Shown piece by piece: positions 14,545 to 18,497 of a stretch of 18,497 nucleotides of DNA (within the stretch, counting starts at the first letter, position 1; each line of letters opens with the position of its first letter). This DNA comes from Croceibacterium_A sp044506565 (lineage in GTDB: Bacteria; Pseudomonadota; Alphaproteobacteria; Sphingomonadales; Sphingomonadaceae). A program made the translations under genes and the position numbers. The stretch spans positions 1 to 18,497 of the forward strand of contig JBIQKN010000054.1 in the NCBI GenBank assembly GCA_044506565.1, read 5' to 3'. The notes under the pieces were generated by a model, which was not told the origin of the DNA, searched no databases, and saw nothing but the letters and a program-made list of their open reading frames with translations.

Positions 14545-14753
14545 GCAAGTCCTGCCCGAAGTGCGGCGGGCGAATGGAGCAGGGCTTCGTGCCCGAAGCC
14601 AAGGACGCCTCGACCAGGGTCGAGATGTGGGTCGAAGGCGCACCGCAGAAGAAGTGGTGGGGCATCTCGTTCCATGGCCGCCGTCGGCTCGAGATCGAGA
14701 CCTGGCGCTGCGGCCGCTGCGGCTATCTCGAAAGCTATGCGCCCGGGCACTGA
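14541..14753 (+). CDS. Small zinc-ribbon protein (DUF6487-like)
   Basis: A 70-residue protein with two cysteine pairs, CPKCGG (residues 5-10) and CGRCGYLE (about 57-64), making a zinc ribbon. A central stretch has VEMWVEGAPQKKWW. This pattern matches small proteins grouped as DUF6487 (PF20097), of unknown function. The start ATG overlaps the aldolase TGA as ATGA, so its translation is coupled to the aldolase. The S41-like gene starts 3 bases after its stop. Candidate roles (metal storage or delivery, nucleic-acid or protein contact) cannot be distinguished. Confidence 0.85.
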   Translation: MSKSCPKCGGRMEQGFVPEAKDASTRVEMWVEGAPQKKWWGISFHGRRRLEIETWRCGRCGYLESYAPGH

Positions 14754-14756
14754 TCG

Positions 14757-16202
14757 ATGAAGCGCTGGCTGGCTCTGCTTGGCGGTGCGCTCCTCGGCGC
14801 CTCGGTGCCCGCGCGCGCCGACGAGGTGGGCGATGCCTGGCGGCGGCTCGCCGAGATCGACAGCGCCGCCGCGCTTGTGCTGATCGAGCAGAATCACCCG
14901 GGCGCTCACCCCGATCTCGGCGACGCGGCGTTTCTCGAACGCCTCGCTACAGCACGCAGGCATGTCGCCGAGCGTCTTCCGCAGGTGACGAACCTCGCGG
15001 GCTACAATGCGCTGATCCTCGGCCTCGCCGCGGAGTTCGGCGACGGGCACATTCGCACGAGCGCGCTGGTCTCGCAGGGTGCCATAGAGTGGGCTGGGCT
15101 GGTCGCGCAGCGGCGCGGCGGCCGCTGGCTGATTGCGCGCGACTTCAACGACGGCGCGGCGCTCGACGGGGCGGAGCTGCTATCGTGCGACGGCGTCGAA
15201 GCCGATACGCTCGCGCGCGACCGGCTCGGCCAGTTCCGCGCCAATCCGGCGGTCGAGGCCGACCTGGCCCGAGTCGCGTGGACCCTGCTGATCGACGACG
15301 GAAACCCGTTCCTCGAGCGGTTGCGCGAATGCCGCTTCAGGCTTGCCGGCGGGGGTGAGGAACAGCACACGCTGGCCTGGCACAGCGTACCAGTACCGCA
15401 GCTGCAGCAGCAGGTCGCGCAAGCGCTCTCGCGCCCGCGCGCCGGGATGGGGGTCGAGCCGTTCGCCGGTGGCTACTGGATCGCGCTGGAAACGCTCGAT
15501 GCCTCCGCCGAGGCGGTGGTCGAACAAGTTCGCGTGCTTGAGGCCGAGCTGCGCGCCGCGCCGATGGTGGTGCTCGATTTGCGCGGCAACGGCGGCGGCA
15601 ATTCCAATTACGCGTCGCGCATTGCCGAGGTCCTGGCCGGGACCGAGGCGGTCGAGGGGATTCGCGGGGTGGGAGAATCCTGTTCGGGGGCATTCTGGCG
15701 GGCGTCCGCCGGCAACGCGCAGGCCATGCGGCGTTACCTCGAAGGGACGCAGGGTCGGCAGCGCGAATTGCTGCTCGCGTCGCTGGCCGAGCTCGAGCAG
15801 GCGGTGGCTGATGAGCAGGCGTTTGCACCGGCGCTCCCGGATTGTGCGCGCGAGGTCGCCGACGCACCGAAGCCTTTCGCTGCACCCCCGCCGCTGGCGA
15901 TGCGCGGGCGGCTGGCGCTGCTGACCGATCGCGCCTGTTTCAGCTCGTGCCTGATCGCCGCCGACATCTGGCTGCGCCTCGGGGCGCTCCACTTGGGCGA
16001 GGCAACCGACATGTCGACCCGCTACATGGAAGTGCGCGACGAGCCGCTGCCTTCGGGCCTGCGGAGCTTCAGCACCCTGATGAAGCTGGCGCTCGGGATC
16101 GGGAACTTTGGTCCCTACGAGCCCGCCGTGCCCTATCCCGGTTCGCTCGACGACACCGAGGCGCTCAAGGCGTGGGTGTCCAGCCTCGGCGCAGGCGGCT
16201 AG
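14757..16202 (+). CDS. Exported S41-family peptidase-like protein
   Basis: A 481-residue protein with a signal peptide (basic MKRW, hydrophobic core, likely cut after the ARA at 19-21), so periplasmic or outer. EFGDGHIR (93-100) is typical of the S41 N-terminal region. The C-terminal catalytic part has VVLDLRGNGGGNS (271-283), the strand-loop seen in tail-specific proteases, and LLTDRACFSSCLIAAD (388-403), where the serine pair at 396-397 fits the nucleophile position. No clear PDZ domain is visible between them, unlike CtpA-type enzymes. The substrate is unknown and activity is not proven. The gene sits 3 bases after the zinc-ribbon gene and 9 bases before the Fe-S gene, so it is part of the same transcript. 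Confidence 0.82.
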   Translation: MKRWLALLGGALLGASVPARADEVGDAWRRLAEIDSAAALVLIEQNHPGAHPDLGDAAFLERLATARRHVAERLPQVTNLAGYNALILGLAAEFGDGHIRTSALVSQGAIEWAGLVAQRRGGRWLIARDFNDGAALDGAELLSCDGVEADTLARDRLGQFRANPAVEADLARVAWTLLIDDGNPFLERLRECRFRLAGGGEEQHTLAWHSVPVPQLQQQVAQALSRPRAGMGVEPFAGGYWIALETLDASAEAVVEQVRVLEAELRAAPMVVLDLRGNGGGNSNYASRIAEVLAGTEAVEGIRGVGESCSGAFWRASAGNAQAMRRYLEGTQGRQRELLLASLAELEQAVADEQAFAPALPDCAREVADAPKPFAAPPPLAMRGRLALLTDRACFSSCLIAADIWLRLGALHLGEATDMSTRYMEVRDEPLPSGLRSFSTLMKLALGIGNFGPYEPAVPYPGSLDDTEALKAWVSSLGAGG

Positions 16203-16211
16203 GGACGGGCG

Positions 16212-16754
16212 ATGACCGACCTCACCGTCAACGGCCGCCCGCTGCGGTTCGATATGGACCCGCAGACCCCGCTGCTGTGGGCGCTGCGCGACGCGGCCAA
16301 CCTGACCGGGACCAAGTACGGCTGCGGCGTCGGCGATTGCGGCGCCTGCATGGTGTTGATCGACGGGGCCGCGCTCAGGAGCTGCCTGGTCACGCTCGCC
16401 GAAGCCGAGGGACGCATCGTCACCACGATCGAGGGCCTGTCGCGCGACCGCTCGCACCCGGTGCAGCAGGCGTTGGTGGCCGAGCAGGCGATCCAGTGCG
16501 GCTTCTGCACGCCGGGCATCGCCATCGCCGCCGCAGCGCTGATCGCCCGCAATCCCGATCCGAGCGAGGAGGAGATCAAGCAGGCGATCCCCAACCTGTG
16601 CCGCTGCGGTGTCTATCCGCGGCTGGTCCGCGCGGTGCAGCGGGCGGGTCGCGTCGCCCGCCGCCTCGAGCGGATCAGCGCCGCGCCGGCCCCGGGAATC
16701 GACCTCCGCGACGCCGCGAGCGCGGTCCCGGCGATGCGCTCCAGGGATGACTGA
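16212..16754 (+). CDS. 2Fe-2S subunit of a xanthine dehydrogenase/isoquinoline oxidoreductase-type molybdenum hydroxylase
   Basis: A 180-residue protein with both [2Fe-2S] clusters intact. The plant-type ferredoxin cluster uses C38, C43, C46 and C58 (YGCGVGDCGACMVLIDG). The helical cluster uses C96, C99, C130 and C132 (CGFCTPG and LCRCG). A further 30 or so residues follow the usual family end. Such subunits pass electrons from a molybdopterin catalytic subunit (as in IorAB or CoxS-type enzymes) to an acceptor. The large subunit normally follows immediately, but here the next gene is a methyltransferase, so the subunit is an orphan in this window. It shares the transcript of the S41-like gene (9-base gap, GGGA before the ATG). 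Confidence 0.93.
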   Translation: MTDLTVNGRPLRFDMDPQTPLLWALRDAANLTGTKYGCGVGDCGACMVLIDGAALRSCLVTLAEAEGRIVTTIEGLSRDRSHPVQQALVAEQAIQCGFCTPGIAIAAAALIARNPDPSEEEIKQAIPNLCRCGVYPRLVRAVQRAGRVARRLERISAAPAPGIDLRDAASAVPAMRSRDD

Positions 16755-16861
16755 TCGCGCCCGGGTGATCGCGTCGCGCTTGCATTGGACCTTCAGATTT
16801 GCCAGTCCCGCCGCTTGACCGCGAGCAGCCCGCTCGCCTTGCAAGGGGCGCACACCCACCC

Positions 16862-17485
16862 ATGAACGGCAACGAGCTGGCCGAAGAGCCACGACGCGGA
16901 CCGCTCGAGCGGCTCGAACGGGCTCTCGGCCCGGCGGGCGTGTTCTTCCGCGGCTTTCTCGAACATCCGCGAATGGTCGGCTCGATCATCCCGTCCTCGC
17001 GCTCGACGATCGACAAGATGCTCGCGCCGGTGAAGTGGGACGAGTGCAAGCTGTTCGTCGAGTACGGCCCCGGAGTCGGCACGTTCTGCCGCCCGGTGCT
17101 CGACCGGCTGCCGCGCGGCGGCGAGCTGGTGGTGATCGACACCAACCCGCTGTTCGTCGACTACCTGAAGCGAGAGATCCGCGACAGCCGGTTCCACCCG
17201 GTGCTGGGATCGGCCGCGGACGTCGAGGAGATCGTCCGCTCGCTCGGCCACGAGCAGGCCGACTACGTGCTCTCCGGCCTGCCGTTCTCGACCTTGCCCG
17301 ACGGTGTCGGCCCGGCAATCGCCGAGGCGACCTACCGCGTCGTCCGCCCCGGCGGCGCGTTCCTGACCTACCAGTTCAGCACGACCGCCCGAGACCTCAC
17401 CGCGCGCCACTTCGAGCGGGTCGAGACCGGGATGACCTGGCTCAACATCCCGCCGTGCCTGCTCGCATGGGGCTGGAAGGCCTGA
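16862..17485 (+). CDS. Class I SAM-dependent methyltransferase, phospholipid N-methyltransferase-like
   Basis: This 207-residue protein has SAM-binding motif I VEYGPGVGTF (67-76), acidic D93 after strand 2 (VVIDTNP), and motif IV SGLPFS (138-143). The N-terminal FFRGFLEHPRMVGSIIPSS (28-46) is the pattern of PmtA-type enzymes, which methylate phosphatidylethanolamine stepwise to phosphatidylcholine at the membrane surface. Rhizobial and Rhodobacter PmtA proteins have similar size and motifs. Specificity is inferred. The start at ATG 16862 has no close ribosome site (AAGGGG is about 13 bases away), and TTG 16799 is an in-frame alternative, so the start is uncertain. It converges on the membrane-protein gene, with 18 bases between stops. 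Confidence 0.85.
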   Translation: MNGNELAEEPRRGPLERLERALGPAGVFFRGFLEHPRMVGSIIPSSRSTIDKMLAPVKWDECKLFVEYGPGVGTFCRPVLDRLPRGGELVVIDTNPLFVDYLKREIRDSRFHPVLGSAADVEEIVRSLGHEQADYVLSGLPFSTLPDGVGPAIAEATYRVVRPGGAFLTYQFSTTARDLTARHFERVETGMTWLNIPPCLLAWGWKA

Positions 17486-17503
17486 GCCGCCGGTCCCCGC
17501 GTC

Positions 17504-18382
17504 TCACTCGAAAGTTTCGCTGACCGTAGCGGCCGAAGGGCCCGAGAGCTGCCGGTAGACCGCCGCCATTACCGCGGTCCAGATGACCCCGAACACCGCG
17601 CCGAGGATCCCCGATACGAGCCCGAGGATCAGTCCGCCGAGGGTGCCCGAGAAGATCATCGAGATGACGCTGAACACCACGCCGAAGATCAGCATGTAGA
17701 TCACGACGTAGACGATCGTGAGCAGCAGGTAGAACAGGAACAGCCGCAGGCTGTTGCCCTCGGTCAGCCGCCAGGATCCGGCGAACGCGGCGATCGGGTT
17801 CATCTTGTCGCCGAGCACGATCTCGGCGAGCGTCAGCGACAGGCGCACGAGCACGTAGAACATCGCGCATACGACCGCGAGCGCCAAGATTGCCGATGTT
17901 ACGCCTGCCAACGCCGTCGATCCGGTGGCGGCGGCGATTGCTACGATCAGCCCCGCAACGAGGCTGAAGACCAGCGCGACGACGAAGTAGCCGACCGTGA
18001 ACAGCAACACTGCACCGATTAGCGGCAGCACACCCTTGAAGGCCTTGCCGATCGCCTCGCCCACCGTGGGCCGGCGCCGGCCGTCCATCAGCGCCAGCAG
18101 CGCGAGGTAGCCGATCAGCTGCACGAAGAAGACCAGAAGGCTGACGGCGACGAACCATCCGGGCGCGGCATCGAGCGCCACCCCTGGATCGTCCTGCAGG
18201 GTGCTCCCCTGCAGCATCGTCGTGAGCAGCTCCATGGCCCGCGCCTGCTCTTCGGCGAACAGGACCGCCATGGCGAGGCCAGGCAGCAGGAAGAACACCC
18301 CTGCAACGATCGCCAGCACTTCGCGGTTGCCATGGATCAGCGCCATGGCGTCGTTCCATGCCGCGCTCATGTCGAATTTCAT
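17504..18382 (-). CDS. Polytopic membrane protein (GPDPase membrane-domain-like)
   Basis: A 292-residue inner-membrane protein with about six hydrophobic segments (near 22-42, 75-97, 115-150, 155-175, 207-235 and 240-275) and the intervening cytoplasmic-type motif MDGRRRPTVGEAI. LGDKMNPIAAFAGSWRLTEGN (near 190-210) resembles a motif conserved in the membrane domain attached to some glycerophosphodiester phosphodiesterases and in stand-alone DUF-type homologues. No catalytic domain is present. Its function is unknown; neighbours give no clear clue beyond a lipid-methyltransferase-like gene converging on it. ATG 18382 has GGGGGAG upstream at good spacing, preferred over an upstream start at 18484 with no such site. 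Confidence 0.8.
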   Translation of the reverse strand: MKFDMSAAWNDAMALIHGNREVLAIVAGVFFLLPGLAMAVLFAEEQARAMELLTTMLQGSTLQDDPGVALDAAPGWFVAVSLLVFFVQLIGYLALLALMDGRRRPTVGEAIGKAFKGVLPLIGAVLLFTVGYFVVALVFSLVAGLIVAIAAATGSTALAGVTSAILALAVVCAMFYVLVRLSLTLAEIVLGDKMNPIAAFAGSWRLTEGNSLRLFLFYLLLTIVYVVIYMLIFGVVFSVISMIFSGTLGGLILGLVSGILGAVFGVIWTAVMAAVYRQLSGPSAATVSETFE

Positions 18383-18497
18383 GCGAGTCTCTCCCCCGGG
18401 GCGTGCGTGGGCCTTGATATGCCCGATTTGAATCGCCAGCAAATCGCCCGGTGGATAGTTTGACGACCGAGGCCGGCACGGCACCCGAGTGGCGACG

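Noticed and set aside
16799..16861. TTG-initiated extension of the methyltransferase
   Set aside because: No ribosome site and no recognisable family sequence; kept only as an alternative start.

Overview
The window looks like a chromosomal segment of an alphaproteobacterium of the order Sphingomonadales, probably close to the Erythrobacteraceae. Evidence for this is the high GC content, a PhyR-type general stress regulator with a perfect sigma-EcfG promoter, a class I PHA synthase end followed by a phasin, and the ClpS and LptFG sequence types. This placement rests on family recognition, not on a search. No rRNA, tRNA, CRISPR array, transposase or phage gene was found.

Region 1 (1-4469) is housekeeping on the + strand: the 3' end of phaC, a phasin with two TGC-N3-GCA sites around its promoter, clpS, the overlapping pair lptF-lptG (LPS export permease), and a small acidic lipoprotein ending in a strong terminator. 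Region 2 (4487-6879) holds a membrane fatty-acid desaturase (-) divergent from a GNAT-like protein (+).

Region 3 (6896-8846) is a signalling block. It has a single-domain response regulator with an FATG motif (SdrG/'FAT GUY' type), then phyR behind a GGAAC-N16-CGTT promoter, then a short ModE-like winged-HTH protein. The usual partners nepR, ecfG and a PhyR kinase are not in the window.

Region 4 (8933-13481, all -) is a catabolic operon transcribed in the order VOC protein, MFS transporter, 2,4'-dihydroxyacetophenone-dioxygenase-like cupin (interrupted by a 100-N assembly gap), SDR, Zn-alcohol dehydrogenase. It is bracketed on both sides by a pair of near-identical palindromes (8861-8924 and 13582-13642), arranged as inverted doublets. 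Divergent from it is a + strand group (13789-16754): class II aldolase-like protein, 70-aa zinc ribbon, S41-like exported protein, and a 2Fe-2S subunit of a molybdenum hydroxylase without its large subunit. The catabolic operon and aldolase plausibly serve uptake, oxidation and C-C cleavage of an aromatic or hydroxy-ketone substrate; this is inference.

Region 5 (16862-18382) has a phospholipid-N-methyltransferase-like enzyme (+) converging on a polytopic membrane protein (-). The most notable observations are the PhaR-type operator pair at the phasin promoter, the stress-signalling pair with EcfG promoters, the palindrome doublets bracketing the catabolic operon, and the orphan Fe-S subunit.
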